NCBI GenBank assembly: GCA_020854035.1
Contig: JADZGE010000031.1
Location: 62,001-126,000 of the forward strand
Reading direction: 5' to 3'
Length of the DNA: 64,000 nucleotides
DNA from: Burkholderiales bacterium
GTDB lineage: Bacteria > Pseudomonadota > Gammaproteobacteria > Burkholderiales > SG8-41
Under the pieces are notes generated by a model. It saw only the letters and a list, made by a program, of their open reading frames with translations, did no database searches and was not told where the DNA came from. The position numbers and the translations under genes are program-made. Below, piece by piece: positions 43,716 to 52,823 of this stretch (the first letter of the stretch is position 1; each line of letters opens with the position of its first letter).

Positions 43716-44552
43716 ATGGACATCAGCCATCTGAAGTCATGGATCGGCCGGCAGGAAAGAGCCGGCGATCCCCTGCCGTCGTTCCCCGCGAACGCACTCG
43801 CCGCCACGCTCGACGAGGACGGGCGAACCGAGCCGGGAGCGGCCCTGCCGCCGCTCTGGCACTGGGTCTATTTTCACGAGCTCGTGCGCGCTTCCGAGCT
43901 GGCGGACAACGGCCACGCGCGGCTCGGCGGCTTCATGCCGCCGGTGCCGCTGCCGCGGCGCATGTGGGCGGGCGGGCGATTCCGTTTCGAGCGCCCGCTC
44001 CGCGCCGGGCAGCCGGCCCGCCGGGTTTCCACCGTCGCGGAGCTGACGGCGAAGGCGGGCGCCAGCGGCGAACTCGTGTTTCTCGTCCTGCGGCATGAAT
44101 TCACCGGCCCCGCCGGCCCGGCGCTTGTCGAGGAGCAGGACATCGTGTACCGCGAGGCGCCGCGTGCGGGACAGAGCGCGCCGGTCCCGCGGCGGGCGCC
44201 GGGCGGGGCCGTATGGCGGCGCGAGACGCGGACGAACGAGGCGCTGCTCTTTCGCTATTCGGCGTTGATCTTCAACGCGCACCGCATCCACTACGACGAG
44301 CCGTACTGCCGGCGCGAGGGTTATCCCGGGCTGATCGTGCACGGCCCCCTGATCGCGACGCTGCTCGCCGAGCTCGTGCGCGCGAACACCGCGGCTCCGA
44401 TGCTTGCTTTCCGCTTCCGCGCGGTGAGCCCGCTCTTCTGCGGTTCGCCGTGCATCGCGTGCGGCGTGCCCGACGGGCGGACGGTGAAGCTGTGGGCAGA
44501 GGACGGTGCCGGCGGACTCGTCATGGAGGGCGAGGCGGAGCTCGGGCAGTAG
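43716..44552 (+). CDS. MaoC-like (FAS1-type) acyl-CoA dehydratase/hydratase
   Basis: The ATG at 43716 starts MDISHLKSWIGRQERAGDPL and gives 278 residues in a double hot-dog fold. The first half holds LPPLWHWVYFHELVRASELA and GGFMPPVPLPRRMWAGGRF. The second half has the hydratase motif YSALIFNAHRIHYDEPYCR with catalytic Asn/His and YPGLIVHGPLIATLLAEL. This resembles 3-methylfumaryl-CoA and mesaconyl-C4-CoA hydratases. It would hydrate an enoyl-CoA in the cytosol. The exact substrate is unknown. Confidence 0.8.
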   Translation: MDISHLKSWIGRQERAGDPLPSFPANALAATLDEDGRTEPGAALPPLWHWVYFHELVRASELADNGHARLGGFMPPVPLPRRMWAGGRFRFERPLRAGQPARRVSTVAELTAKAGASGELVFLVLRHEFTGPAGPALVEEQDIVYREAPRAGQSAPVPRRAPGGAVWRRETRTNEALLFRYSALIFNAHRIHYDEPYCRREGYPGLIVHGPLIATLLAELVRANTAAPMLAFRFRAVSPLFCGSPCIACGVPDGRTVKLWAEDGAGGLVMEGEAELGQ

Positions 44553-44649
44553 GAGACCCGGGAGCGGCGAGGGCACGCCGGATATCGTTGCTCGCGCTCG
44601 CGCGCGCAGCCGTCGGGCGCGGCCTGGCTGCGCGTATGATCGCCCGGGA

Positions 44650-46221
44650 ATGAACTGGAACCTCGCGCAGCCGGTGTTCGAGCAGTGCCGCCTCGCTCCG
44701 GGCCGGCTCGCGCTCGCCGACGGCAGCGAAGAGCTTACCTGCGAAGCGCTCGCGCGGCGGGCGGCGCGGCTCGCGGCGGTGCTCCGGGAAAACGGGATCG
44801 GGCGCGGCGCTCGCGTCGGGATCCTCGGTTCGCGTAGTCGCGCCGCGGTCGAAGCGGTGCTCGGGGTCGCGTGGGCCGGTGCCGCGTGGGTACCGCTCGG
44901 CCTGCGCTGGCCGGCGGAGCGCCTTGGAGCGGTGCTCGCCCAGGCCCGGCCGGATGCCGTCATCGCGGACGAACGGGGCGCCGGCCGGCTGTCGGGGGCC
45001 GCGTCCGCGGTGGCGCGGCTCGTCGTGCTCCCCGGCGCGACGGAGGCCGGATCGGCGCCGGGCGTTGTGCCGGCGCGTTTGCTCCGCCTCGACGCGCTGC
45101 CCGACTGTGGCGAAGTCGCTCCCTGTCCGGTGGGCCCGGACGACCTCGCGTACATCGTGTTCACTTCGGGCACCACCGGTGTGCCGAAGGGTGTCATGGC
45201 GCCGGCGCGCGCCGTGGCGGCCTATCTCGCGGCGCTCGGGGCGCGCAAGGCGATGACGCCCGAGGATCGCGCCTCGCAGTTCACCGAGCTGACATTCGAT
45301 CCGTCGGTCGGCGAGATCTTCCTGCCGTGGTATGCCGGCGCCTCGCTGCACATCGTGCCTGCCCCGAGCGAGGTTTCGCCCGCCCGCTTCATCGCCGGGC
45401 GGCGCCTGACCGTCTGGGGCTCGACGCCGGCGGCAATAGCGTGGATGCGCGACACGCGCTCCCTCAGGCCGGGCATCTTCCCGGCGCTGCGTTACTCGTC
45501 TTTCGGCGGCGAGCCGCTCCCGCTCGCTTCGGTCAAGGCGTGGCAGGCCGCGGCGCCGTCGAGCGTGATCGACAACCTCTACGGACCGACCGAGGCGACG
45601 GTGGACTGCGCCGGCCAGCGCGTCGAGCCGGGCGCAACCCCGGTCGTCACGCCGGGACGCGGGGTCCTCGCGATCGGCACCCCGCATCCGGGCACGGAGC
45701 TCGCGATCGTGGCGCCGGACTTCAAGCCGCTGCCGGACGGGGAGCGGGGCGAGCTCGCGATCGCGGGCGAGCAGTTGACGGAGGGCTACCTCGGCGCCCC
45801 GGAACTTACGCGCGAGCGCTTTCCCGTCGTCGCGGGCCGGCGCTGGTATCTCACGGGCGACGTCGCCGTGCGCGATGCGGCGGGCCTGTACCATCACCTC
45901 GGGCGCATGGACAACCAGGTGAAGGTCCAGGGACACCGGGTGGAACTCGAGGACGTGGAGGCGAACGCGCGGATTGCCGCGGGCACCGACCAGGTGGCTG
46001 CCATCGCGTGGCCCGTCGCAGACGGCGTGGCGCACGGGATCGTCTGCTTCGTCGCGGGCAGCACGCTCTCCGCCGAGCGTATCCGCGAGGCGCTGCGAAG
46101 CCGCCTGCCGGCATACATGATGCCCGCGGCGGTGCACTTGCTTCCCGCGCTGCCGCTCAACGCGAATGGCAAGCTCGACCGCCGGGGGTTGCTCGCGCGG
46201 CTCGATTCCGGGGGACGCTGA
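44650..46221 (+). CDS. Adenylating ligase, DltA-like (amino or acyl acid activation)
   Basis: The 523-residue adenylate-forming enzyme has YIVFTSGTTGVPKGVM (P-loop), NLYGPTEATVDC, WYLTGDVAV and the hinge GRMDNQVKVQGHRVELEDVE. The C-terminal NANGKLDR supplies the catalytic Lys. These match amino-acid adenylation domains and D-alanine ligase DltA. It should activate a carboxylate with ATP and load it on the acyl carrier protein encoded two genes later. The next gene starts two bases after the stop. The amino or fatty acid used is not readable by eye. Confidence 0.85.
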   Translation: MNWNLAQPVFEQCRLAPGRLALADGSEELTCEALARRAARLAAVLRENGIGRGARVGILGSRSRAAVEAVLGVAWAGAAWVPLGLRWPAERLGAVLAQARPDAVIADERGAGRLSGAASAVARLVVLPGATEAGSAPGVVPARLLRLDALPDCGEVAPCPVGPDDLAYIVFTSGTTGVPKGVMAPARAVAAYLAALGARKAMTPEDRASQFTELTFDPSVGEIFLPWYAGASLHIVPAPSEVSPARFIAGRRLTVWGSTPAAIAWMRDTRSLRPGIFPALRYSSFGGEPLPLASVKAWQAAAPSSVIDNLYGPTEATVDCAGQRVEPGATPVVTPGRGVLAIGTPHPGTELAIVAPDFKPLPDGERGELAIAGEQLTEGYLGAPELTRERFPVVAGRRWYLTGDVAVRDAAGLYHHLGRMDNQVKVQGHRVELEDVEANARIAAGTDQVAAIAWPVADGVAHGIVCFVAGSTLSAERIREALRSRLPAYMMPAAVHLLPALPLNANGKLDRRGLLARLDSGGR

Positions 46222-46222
46222 A

Positions 46223-47728
46223 GTGACTCCCGGGGCCGGCGCCGGCGCGGGCGCCTCGCTTGCCGGGCGCATTCTCGCGTGGCGCCTGCCGGCGATCGAA
46301 TCCTCGCCGGCCGCAGTCGCGTTTGTGCAGACCGCCGCGGGCAAACTCGCGCTGTTCGCGGTGTTCGCGGCGCTGATGAAACTCGATGCCCGCGGAATGT
46401 GGCTCGACGGGCGCTACCTGTGGCTCATCGTCACCGTCGCCGCGGCGCTGGTGTCGCTCGCCGGGCGCCACCGGCACCTCGCGCTCCTCGCCTGCGGCGC
46501 AGCGTTGCTCGCCTACGCTCCGGAGTGGATCGACTTCGGCGGCGTGTGGGCGGTGGCGCGGCAGGAAGGCGAAGGCGATATCCGGTTCCTGCGCGTGAGC
46601 GCCGTCGCCGCCAGCCTGCCGCTCGCGCTCTGCGCGCTCTGGCTCGCGCGCCGCTACCGCGAGCACCCCCTCGGCAGCCATCCCGTACTCGCCCAGCACA
46701 TCGTGTACTGCGGGTTGCTCGGACTCGCCGCCTCTCACCTCCTCGCGGGCCTGCCGCAGGTGCTGCTGTGGGCCGTGCTCGCGGTTCTCGCTGCCGGTTT
46801 TTCCTACTTCGCGTACGCGCTCATCGACCAGCGCCACCGCGAACCGGCGCCGCTCGCATGGCAGATCGCATCGCTCAATCCGTTCGCGTGGCCGACGCCG
46901 GTGCCGATGGGGCGCGGCGCGGCGAGCTGGCGCGCCGCCGAGGCGCACGCGGCGGAGGAGCTCGCCGTGACGCAACTGAAGGCCGTGAAGCTCCTCGTCT
47001 GGGCGTTCGCCGTGAAGCTCCTCCTGTGGGTCTATCGCTGGACGATCTACCAGCAGCTCGGCGTGCCGCCGCTCAGGGTCGCGTTCGACGCCTTTCTGCG
47101 CGGCGCCGGGGTGCCCGCGCCGCTCGGCCTCGCCAGCGTGATCGCGAACTTCCCGGAGCAGCTCCTGCAGGTCGCGATCTGGGGCCACGTCATCATCGCG
47201 ACGCTGCGCCTCGCCGGCTTCCGCCTGCTGCGCAATACCCGCCGCCCGCTCTCTTCGCGCACGATCGCCGAGTTCTGGAACCGCTACCTCTACTACTTCA
47301 AGGAAGTGCTGGTCCACGTCTATTTCTACCCGGCATTCGTGCGCTGCTTCAAGCGCCATCCGCGACTGCGCCTCGCGTTCGCCACCTTCATGGCCGCGGG
47401 TGTCGGCAACTGGTTCCTGCACTTCATCGTGCAGACGCCGGCGATCGCCCGGCACGGGCTCGTCGAAGCGCTCGCGCGCTCGCAGACCTACGCGTTTTAC
47501 AGCATCATGCTCTCCGCGGGCATCATCGCCTCGCAGTTGCGCAGGCGCGGTCCGGCCCCCGGGCGCGGGTTGCTGCGCGGGCGGCTCGCGCCGTGCCTGG
47601 GCGTGGCGGCGTTCTTCTGCCTGCTGTCTTTTTTCGACGGGCCGCAGGGGCACGTATCCCTCGGCAGGCATTTCGCGTTCCTCTACCACGTGCTGAGGGT
47701 GGATCGATGGCTGGCGGCGACAGGATGA
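46223..47728 (+). CDS. MBOAT-like membrane O-acyltransferase (DltB-like position)
   Basis: A GTG directly after the ligase stop gives 501 residues with about ten membrane helices. The C-terminal half has TIAEFWNRYLYYFKEVLVHV and MAAGVGNWFLHFIVQTP. The latter His and the former Asn/Phe-Trp block resemble the catalytic parts of DltB/MBOAT enzymes, though overall similarity is weak. The order ligase, acyltransferase, carrier protein is that of dltABC. It would pass the activated acyl group across or onto a membrane or surface acceptor. Confidence 0.65.
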   Translation: MTPGAGAGAGASLAGRILAWRLPAIESSPAAVAFVQTAAGKLALFAVFAALMKLDARGMWLDGRYLWLIVTVAAALVSLAGRHRHLALLACGAALLAYAPEWIDFGGVWAVARQEGEGDIRFLRVSAVAASLPLALCALWLARRYREHPLGSHPVLAQHIVYCGLLGLAASHLLAGLPQVLLWAVLAVLAAGFSYFAYALIDQRHREPAPLAWQIASLNPFAWPTPVPMGRGAASWRAAEAHAAEELAVTQLKAVKLLVWAFAVKLLLWVYRWTIYQQLGVPPLRVAFDAFLRGAGVPAPLGLASVIANFPEQLLQVAIWGHVIIATLRLAGFRLLRNTRRPLSSRTIAEFWNRYLYYFKEVLVHVYFYPAFVRCFKRHPRLRLAFATFMAAGVGNWFLHFIVQTPAIARHGLVEALARSQTYAFYSIMLSAGIIASQLRRRGPAPGRGLLRGRLAPCLGVAAFFCLLSFFDGPQGHVSLGRHFAFLYHVLRVDRWLAATG

Positions 47729-47964
47729 GGATCCGGGAGTGCGTGAAGGAACTCCTCGCGGAGCACGGGGACCGCGCGCCGTTCGGAGACGATGACTCGC
47801 TCGTGAAGGCCGGGCGGCTTGACTCGCTGGCGGTGGTGAAGCTCGTGACCTTCCTCGAGACCGAGTTCGCGGTGGATTTCGCGCGTGTCGAGTTCGAACC
47901 GGAACGCTTCGATACGGTGGCGAGCATGGCGGCGGTGGCCGAGGAGTCGCGCCGCGCGGGCTGA
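47725..47964 (+). CDS. Acyl carrier protein (DltC-like)
   Basis: The ATG at 47725 overlaps the previous stop as ATGA. The 79-residue protein is acidic and has FGDDDSLVKAGRLDSLAVVK, where Ser of DSL is the phosphopantetheine site. The four-helix carrier fold follows to FDTVASMAAVAEE. It completes the ligase, acyltransferase and carrier trio, most likely one operon given overlapping or two-base junctions. Confidence 0.85.
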   Translation: MRIRECVKELLAEHGDRAPFGDDDSLVKAGRLDSLAVVKLVTFLETEFAVDFARVEFEPERFDTVASMAAVAEESRRAG

Positions 47965-47978
47965 GCGGCGTTCAGCGT

Positions 47979-48995
47979 TCAGGACCCGGGTCCGCCGGCG
48001 CCGCCGCGCAGGGCGCCGCCACGGAGCCGCGCGTCGAACAGGGGGCGGGTGTCGGTTCGGCCGGCGATCATGCTGAAGCCGTTCGGGCGCGCGGCAAGCT
48101 CGATGGCCCTCAGTTTGTCCCGCGGGCTCAGGCGGGCGTATCGCTGCAGTATCGCGGGCGAGCTGAACAGTTCGTCCGCCCTGAGGCAGAACATGCGCGC
48201 GCCGGCCTCCGCCGCGCCGGCGGGGTCCAGCAGCTTGCTCGTGCGGCCGAGGTTGACGCCGTGCACGGCCGCCCAGTCCATGCCGGCGCGCCACAGCATG
48301 TCGAACGCCTCGTCGAAGCGGTAGGCATGGACGATGGGATGCAGGTAGGCGTCGACGTTCATCGACGCCTCGTCCATTACCCGGGTGTCGCGTGCGGCGT
48401 ACACGCTGGAGTAACGGTCGCGCCCGAGCGACAGGCCGAGCGCCCGCATGATCTCGACTCCCTCGTGGAGGGACATGCCGTGCCGGTCCCAGAACGTGAG
48501 CAGAAGCTCGCGTTCGAGCAGCCGTGGCCACTCTCCGCACGCGTGGTAGTGCCAGAGCACGATGTGGCCGTCCGCCTTGAGGTGACGGCAAAGATTGCCG
48601 AGGCCCCGGCCGGGATCCGCGAGGCAATTGATCACGCCCGTGGAAACGATGACATCGAAACGCTCGGGCAGGTCGAGCTCGAGCAGGTCGTGCTGGCGCA
48701 GCCGGAGATTCTCCGCGCCGTGCCTGCCGGCGAGCTGGCGGGCCGTGTCGAGGGACGCGGAGGTCATGTCGATGCCGAGGAAGCGGCAGGCCGGAAATCT
48801 CCTCGCGAACGCGACCAGCCGGTGCCCGGAGCCGCATCCGGCATCGAGCACGGACTTGCCGTCCAGGAATCCCGGCGGAAAGAGGAGCGCGGCCATGTTG
48901 GCCACGTCGAAGATGAGTGCGTCCCCGGCCGCCGGGCTGGGGTACGGAAAGGCCTCGTAGAGCTGCCTGACGTCCCGCGTTGGCTCGTCCGTCAT
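47979..48995 (-). CDS. Class I SAM-dependent methyltransferase
   Basis: The 338-residue protein starts TDEPTRDVRQLYEAFPYPSP, with the SAM loop VLDAGCGSGHRLVAFARRF near residue 50. It goes on with FLGIDMTSASLD and FDVIVSTGVINCLADPGRGL. The helical C-terminal part (HGMSLHEGVEIMRALGLSLG) resembles methyltransferases of the NuoF-like/tetratricopeptide-linked group that begin with YPYP. The substrate is unknown. It converges on the carrier-protein gene with 14 bases between stops. Confidence 0.85.
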   Translation of the reverse strand: MTDEPTRDVRQLYEAFPYPSPAAGDALIFDVANMAALLFPPGFLDGKSVLDAGCGSGHRLVAFARRFPACRFLGIDMTSASLDTARQLAGRHGAENLRLRQHDLLELDLPERFDVIVSTGVINCLADPGRGLGNLCRHLKADGHIVLWHYHACGEWPRLLERELLLTFWDRHGMSLHEGVEIMRALGLSLGRDRYSSVYAARDTRVMDEASMNVDAYLHPIVHAYRFDEAFDMLWRAGMDWAAVHGVNLGRTSKLLDPAGAAEAGARMFCLRADELFSSPAILQRYARLSPRDKLRAIELAARPNGFSMIAGRTDTRPLFDARLRGGALRGGAGGPGS

Positions 48996-49022
48996 GTCGT
49001 GCCGCAGGCGAGGTCGCCCTGT

Positions 49023-50015
49023 TCAGCCGGCGGCGGCGCGGCGCGTTGCGTGCCGCACCCACGAACGCACGGCGCTCGCTCCCGCCGAAAAGTACGAATC
49101 GCAGTGCTCCCCGGCGGCGTAGCGCGGCCAGCGCATGAGGAGCGCGTGCGCCTTCGGCAGCGCGTGGAACGGCATGCGCGGCGTGAGGTGGTGCAGGAGG
49201 TGGTAGCCGTTACGGTGCGGGTGAAAGAGCTGCCCCGCGAGGCTCGAGAACGGGTGGTTCCGGCTGAATGCGATCAGCCCGCCCGGCTCGAGCCCCACGT
49301 GATCCGAAATCTCGCGGAACGCCGTGATCGGGTGAAACACGAAGGCGCGCGCGGCGATCCACAGCGCGGCGAACCCGAGCGCCTCGCGAGGCGAGGCCAC
49401 GAGGCCGATCGCGCCGAGCAGCCCCGCCCACCAGCAGGCGACGCCGGCAAGCCCGCGGGCGCTCATGCGGCCGAGGTGCCCGAAGAGCCCGCCGCGCAGC
49501 ATCCGTGGCGAAAGAACCTGGTCGAGCCACACCGAAACCCAGCCGCGCGCGAGCCGCGTCTCGTCGTGGATGAAGTCCGGATCGCGCCCGGGATCGCCGA
49601 GGAACTTGTGATGGCGGTTGTGCTCGGCGCGGTACACCCGCATCGAAACCCACAGCGGCCAGCAGCAGAGGAGGTTCGCGAGCACGCGTGCGCGCGGGCG
49701 ATTCGCGTCGAAGCTGCGGTGTGACGCATCGTGCAGCAGGTTGCCGAGCGCCCGCTGGCGGTTCCCGATCACGAGCAAGGCAAGGGGCACCGCGATCCAG
49801 CCGAACGCGGCGACCGAGGCGGCCGCGGCGGCGACGAAGAGCCAGTCCGCCGCGGCGGCGGCGAGCGAGAGGAGCGGGCGGGGGCGGTGGAGCGCCTTCA
49901 GCTCCCGTGCGAAGCCGGCGGCGCGGGCGTAGCGCCACATCTTCCCGATGTCCTCGCTGACCGCGCGGTGAGCCGGCGCGGCGGGCCCGCGGAGTCGTGT
50001 CGCGTTGCCTTCCAT
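49023..50015 (-). CDS. Membrane fatty acid desaturase / hydroxylase
   Basis: Using the ATG at 50015, 330 residues remain with four membrane helices. The three His boxes of di-iron desaturases are clear: HDASHRSFD, HNRHHKFLGDPG and HLLHHLTPR, plus a downstream HPITAFREISDHVG. It should insert a double bond or hydroxyl into a lipid acyl chain. An in-frame TTG/ATG region extending to 50075 (MLARNLLP) is an alternative start. It lies behind the ACT-domain gene and before the methyltransferase, all minus. Confidence 0.85.
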   Translation of the reverse strand: MEGNATRLRGPAAPAHRAVSEDIGKMWRYARAAGFARELKALHRPRPLLSLAAAAADWLFVAAAAASVAAFGWIAVPLALLVIGNRQRALGNLLHDASHRSFDANRPRARVLANLLCCWPLWVSMRVYRAEHNRHHKFLGDPGRDPDFIHDETRLARGWVSVWLDQVLSPRMLRGGLFGHLGRMSARGLAGVACWWAGLLGAIGLVASPREALGFAALWIAARAFVFHPITAFREISDHVGLEPGGLIAFSRNHPFSSLAGQLFHPHRNGYHLLHHLTPRMPFHALPKAHALLMRWPRYAAGEHCDSYFSAGASAVRSWVRHATRRAAAG

Positions 50016-50093
50016 ATTCAATGAGTTGCGCCACACACTGGCGAGCGATGAAGGCAGCAAGTTGCGTGCCAGCATGCGCCTTCCCCGGTGGCC

Positions 50094-50501
50094 TCAGGCC
50101 GCGGTCACCGTGTGGCCGGCCGCCCGGAGCGCCGTCACCGCCCGCTCGAGGTCGCCCTGCCGCACCAGTATGCAATCGGTATGGTAGGTGGAGACCACGA
50201 AGAGGCTCACCTTCGCCTCGGCGAGCACGCGCGCGATGCCGGCCAGCACACCGACGAGCGCGAGATCGAGCGTGCCCGCGACCTGCAGGCAGGACCAGCC
50301 GGGCTTGCGTTCACCCGGCCCAGGATCGATAACCTCGGGGGCCACGACGGACAATTCGTCCTCGGTGCGCGTGATTGAGTACCACGCCGCGCCGGCGAAG
50401 GCGTCGAGGTCGAGGCGCGCATCGGGCGCGAGGCGGTGGATGCAGAAGGATTCCGGCCGGAGGAGGAACTTCAAGTTCGCCGCCGATATGCGCCGATGCA
50501 A
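50094..50501 (-). CDS. ACT-domain amino-acid-binding protein
   Basis: The chain contains LKFLLRPESFCIHRLAPDA, AWYSITRTEDELSVVAPE and the ACT half LALVGVLAGIARVLAEAKVS followed by FVVSTYHTDCILV. This is the tandem ACT (CASTOR-like) family, which binds amino acids. No ATG is present. TTG at 50501 (135 residues) or TTG at 50474 (126 residues, MKFLLRPE) are the candidate starts, and the later one is nearer to the family start. Confidence 0.75.
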   Translation of the reverse strand: MHRRISAANLKFLLRPESFCIHRLAPDARLDLDAFAGAAWYSITRTEDELSVVAPEVIDPGPGERKPGWSCLQVAGTLDLALVGVLAGIARVLAEAKVSLFVVSTYHTDCILVRQGDLERAVTALRAAGHTVTAA

Positions 50502-50804
50502 GCCGATATGAAGGTGATCGGGGTCGCTGTACTGCCCGGTATGCCGCCAGTGTGCCCGTTGCGCAGGCGGCTGGCGAGCGGGAAGTCGCGGTCAGGCGAT
50601 CGCGGGCATGGCGTTCCGCACCCGGCCGCGAAAATCGCGGGTGCTGTTCCGCATTCTGAACATTGGCGCGCAGGTGCGTGCGCAAGGAGCTTCGATCCAA
50701 TAGAATCCTCGCGTCCCGTCCAATGACCGGCGAGGGCGCGGCCCCGCCGGTCGATAGAGGGCGCTCGCCGAAGCGCCCGCGAACGTGCGATCAGGGAGGA
50801 GCCC
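50502..50804. other. Intergenic region with short repeats, no gene seen
   Basis: Three near copies of CGCCGATATG / CGCCGATG lie at about 50480-50510. GATCGCGGG..CCCGCGA-like partial palindromes follow. I see no convincing reading frame, and the promoters of the divergent ACT and monooxygenase-like genes should be here. Confidence 0.4.
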
Positions 50805-51092
50805 GTGATACTGGAAGTGGCGATCATGAAGGTGAAGCCCGCGCTCATGGCGGAGTTCGAGAAGGTCTTCCCGCAGGCGGCGGCCGTCAGCGCGAGCTGC
50901 AAGGGCTACATCTCGCACGAGATGCAGCGCTGCGTGGAGACGAAGGGCAAGTACTTCTACCTCATCCGCTGGGAGAGCGTGGAGGCGCACGAAGTCAACT
51001 TCCGCCAGACCCCGAAGCGCCAGCAGTTCCGCGATCTCATCGGCAAGTACTGGGTCGAGCCGCCCGTCGCGGAACACTTCGAGGCGATATGA
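50805..51092 (+). CDS. Antibiotic biosynthesis monooxygenase (ABM) domain protein
   Basis: GTG at 50805, preceded by GGGAGGAG, starts the 95-residue protein. ILEVAIMKVKPALMAEFEKV and YISHEMQRCVETKGKYFYLI, then RWESVEAHEVNFRQTPKRQQ, form the ferredoxin-like alpha/beta barrel half of ABM proteins. These act as dimers, some as cofactor-free oxygenases. It heads a run of catabolic genes. The substrate is unknown. Confidence 0.8.
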   Translation: MILEVAIMKVKPALMAEFEKVFPQAAAVSASCKGYISHEMQRCVETKGKYFYLIRWESVEAHEVNFRQTPKRQQFRDLIGKYWVEPPVAEHFEAI

Positions 51093-51191
51093 CAGACTGC
51101 CTTCGGCACTCTGTCATCATGAGTGCGAATACCGAAACCCGTACGAGAATTCCCCCGGGCGCAAGCGCGACGGGATCCTGAGGAGCGAGGC

Positions 51192-51929
51192 GTGGCCGAT
51201 AGAGGACTGTGGGTTACGTGGTACGACCTCGGCGGGGGTGACCGCGAGGCGCACCTCGCGTGGCTGCATGGATCGTACATTCCGCGCATGCTCGCCCGGC
51301 CGGGGTTCCTGCATGCGGCGCACTACGCCAACGCGGGCGTGCCGCCGGTGCCGCACCGGCGGCACACGACCGACCCGTCGATCCCGGCGGGCAACGACCT
51401 CATCCTGATCTTCGGGGCCGGGAGCCCGCACGTGTTCACTCGCGGCTGGCGGTCGTTCGCGACGGGCGCGCCGAGCCGGCTCGACGAAGGATTGACCGCC
51501 GAGGACCACCGGATGCTCGCGATGCGGCGGGGCGCGCGCGCCTGCATACTCACGGAGGAGGCGAAATCCGGCGGACCGGAGGCGGGCACGCGCGAGGGCC
51601 TCATGCTCGCTCCCTGCATACAGATCGGGAGCTTCAACGCCGAGGGCTGCGACGAGGAGCTACTCTCGTGGTATGGCGACTGGCGTTTTCCCGCGCTCTC
51701 GCGGCTGCCGGGCTGCGTCGCGATCCGCAAGCTCGTGGCATCGGCCGGCTGGGCGCGGCACGCCGTGCTCTATGAATTCGCTTCGTTCGAGGCGCGCGCG
51801 GAGCACCTGCCGAAACTGGCGGCGCTCTACCCGGAGGAGTTCGCATGGACCAACCGGTTCACGCCGAAGCTTCTCCATGCGCCGCACTCGCCGGTCGTGG
51901 CGCGCAGGCTCTGGCCGGCGGTCAAATAG
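51192..51929 (+). CDS. Dimeric alpha/beta-barrel (EthD-like) protein
   Basis: GTG at 51192 with a GGAGCGAGG site gives 245 residues. The two halves each resemble a ferredoxin-like unit: LWVTWYDLGGGDREAHLAWL with SYIPRMLARPGFLHAAHYAN, then CDEELLSWYGDWRFPALSRL and HAVLYEFASFEARAEH. Such proteins accompany ring- or acid-degrading pathways. No catalytic residue can be named. An in-frame ATG at 51123 would add sequence without coding character. Confidence 0.6.
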   Translation: MADRGLWVTWYDLGGGDREAHLAWLHGSYIPRMLARPGFLHAAHYANAGVPPVPHRRHTTDPSIPAGNDLILIFGAGSPHVFTRGWRSFATGAPSRLDEGLTAEDHRMLAMRRGARACILTEEAKSGGPEAGTREGLMLAPCIQIGSFNAEGCDEELLSWYGDWRFPALSRLPGCVAIRKLVASAGWARHAVLYEFASFEARAEHLPKLAALYPEEFAWTNRFTPKLLHAPHSPVVARRLWPAVK

Positions 51930-51950
51930 GGCCGGCGATCAGCGTGGTTT

Positions 51951-51971
51951 CTCCCTCCCCTTCAAGGGGAG
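51951..51971. repeat. Perfect 10-base palindromic element
   Basis: CCCTCCCCTT and AAGGGGAGGG flank a single base. The motif followed by GTCGGGGTGGGG is a widespread REP-like intergenic sequence in proteobacteria. Here it separates the EthD-like and SDR genes and may act as a weak terminator or RNA-stabilising hairpin. Confidence 0.6.
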
Positions 51972-52013
51972 GGTCGGGGTGGGGATGGATAAGGACAGAC
52001 GACGGAGGTACGA

Positions 52014-52784
52014 GTGGCGGGTCTGGGAAGGCTGAAGGGGGCGGTCGCGCTGGTGACCGCCGCGGGGCAGGGGCTGGGGGAGGAAATTTCGCGAATGTTC
52101 GCGGCGGAAGGGGCGTCGGTCGCGGTCACGGACGTGAATCTGCCCGAGATCGAGCGCGTCGGCGCCGCGATCGGGTCGGCCGGAGGCGAGGCGCTCGTGC
52201 TGAGAACGGACGCGACACGTGACGCGGAGGTCAAGGACACGGTCGCGAAAGTGCTGGCGCGCTGGGGCAGGATAGACATACTCGTCAACGCCGCCGGCGG
52301 CTTTCACCGTTTCGCGCCCATCACCGATATCGCGGAAGAGGAGTGGGACCGCGTCATACTGCTCAACCTCAAGACGACGTTCCTCTGCTCGCGCGCGGTC
52401 GCGCCGGCGATGATGGAGAAGAAGAACGGCCGCATCATCAGCATCGCCTCCGGCGCGGGCATCGCGCCCAATCCCCACGCTCCCACCTACCTTCCGTACG
52501 GCGCCGCCAAGGCGGGCGTGATCGGGTTCACCAGGATCCTCGCGCGGGAGCTGGGTCCGCACGGGATCACCGTGAACGCCATCGCGCCCGGTACGACGCT
52601 CACCCCGCGCGTGAAGAAGGTGCGCGACGCCGCGAGTGTCGAGCGGCTGATCGCGACGAACCCGATGCGCGCGCTGGTGGAACCGGTGGACACGGCGGAA
52701 GCGGCTCTCTTCCTCGCTTCCGGCGCGGCGCGCTACATCACGGGCGTGACGCTCAACGTGAACGCCGGCAACCTGATTCAGTAG
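52014..52784 (+). CDS. Short-chain dehydrogenase/reductase
   Basis: A GTG behind GGAGGTACGA starts a 256-residue SDR. The cofactor site reads ALVTAAGQGLGEEISRMF, with DVN after the second strand suggesting NAD(H). NAAGG is the structural motif, SIASGAG gives the catalytic Ser and YGAAKAGVIGFTR the Tyr-x-x-x-Lys. It ends with the ITGVTLNVNAGNLIQ tail. It likely oxidises or reduces a hydroxyl in the catabolic cluster around it. Confidence 0.9.
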   Translation: MAGLGRLKGAVALVTAAGQGLGEEISRMFAAEGASVAVTDVNLPEIERVGAAIGSAGGEALVLRTDATRDAEVKDTVAKVLARWGRIDILVNAAGGFHRFAPITDIAEEEWDRVILLNLKTTFLCSRAVAPAMMEKKNGRIISIASGAGIAPNPHAPTYLPYGAAKAGVIGFTRILARELGPHGITVNAIAPGTTLTPRVKKVRDAASVERLIATNPMRALVEPVDTAEAALFLASGAARYITGVTLNVNAGNLIQ

Positions 52785-52823
52785 CGCCCCGACAGCGTGC
52801 CGTGGGGCGTGGATGAGAACGTC

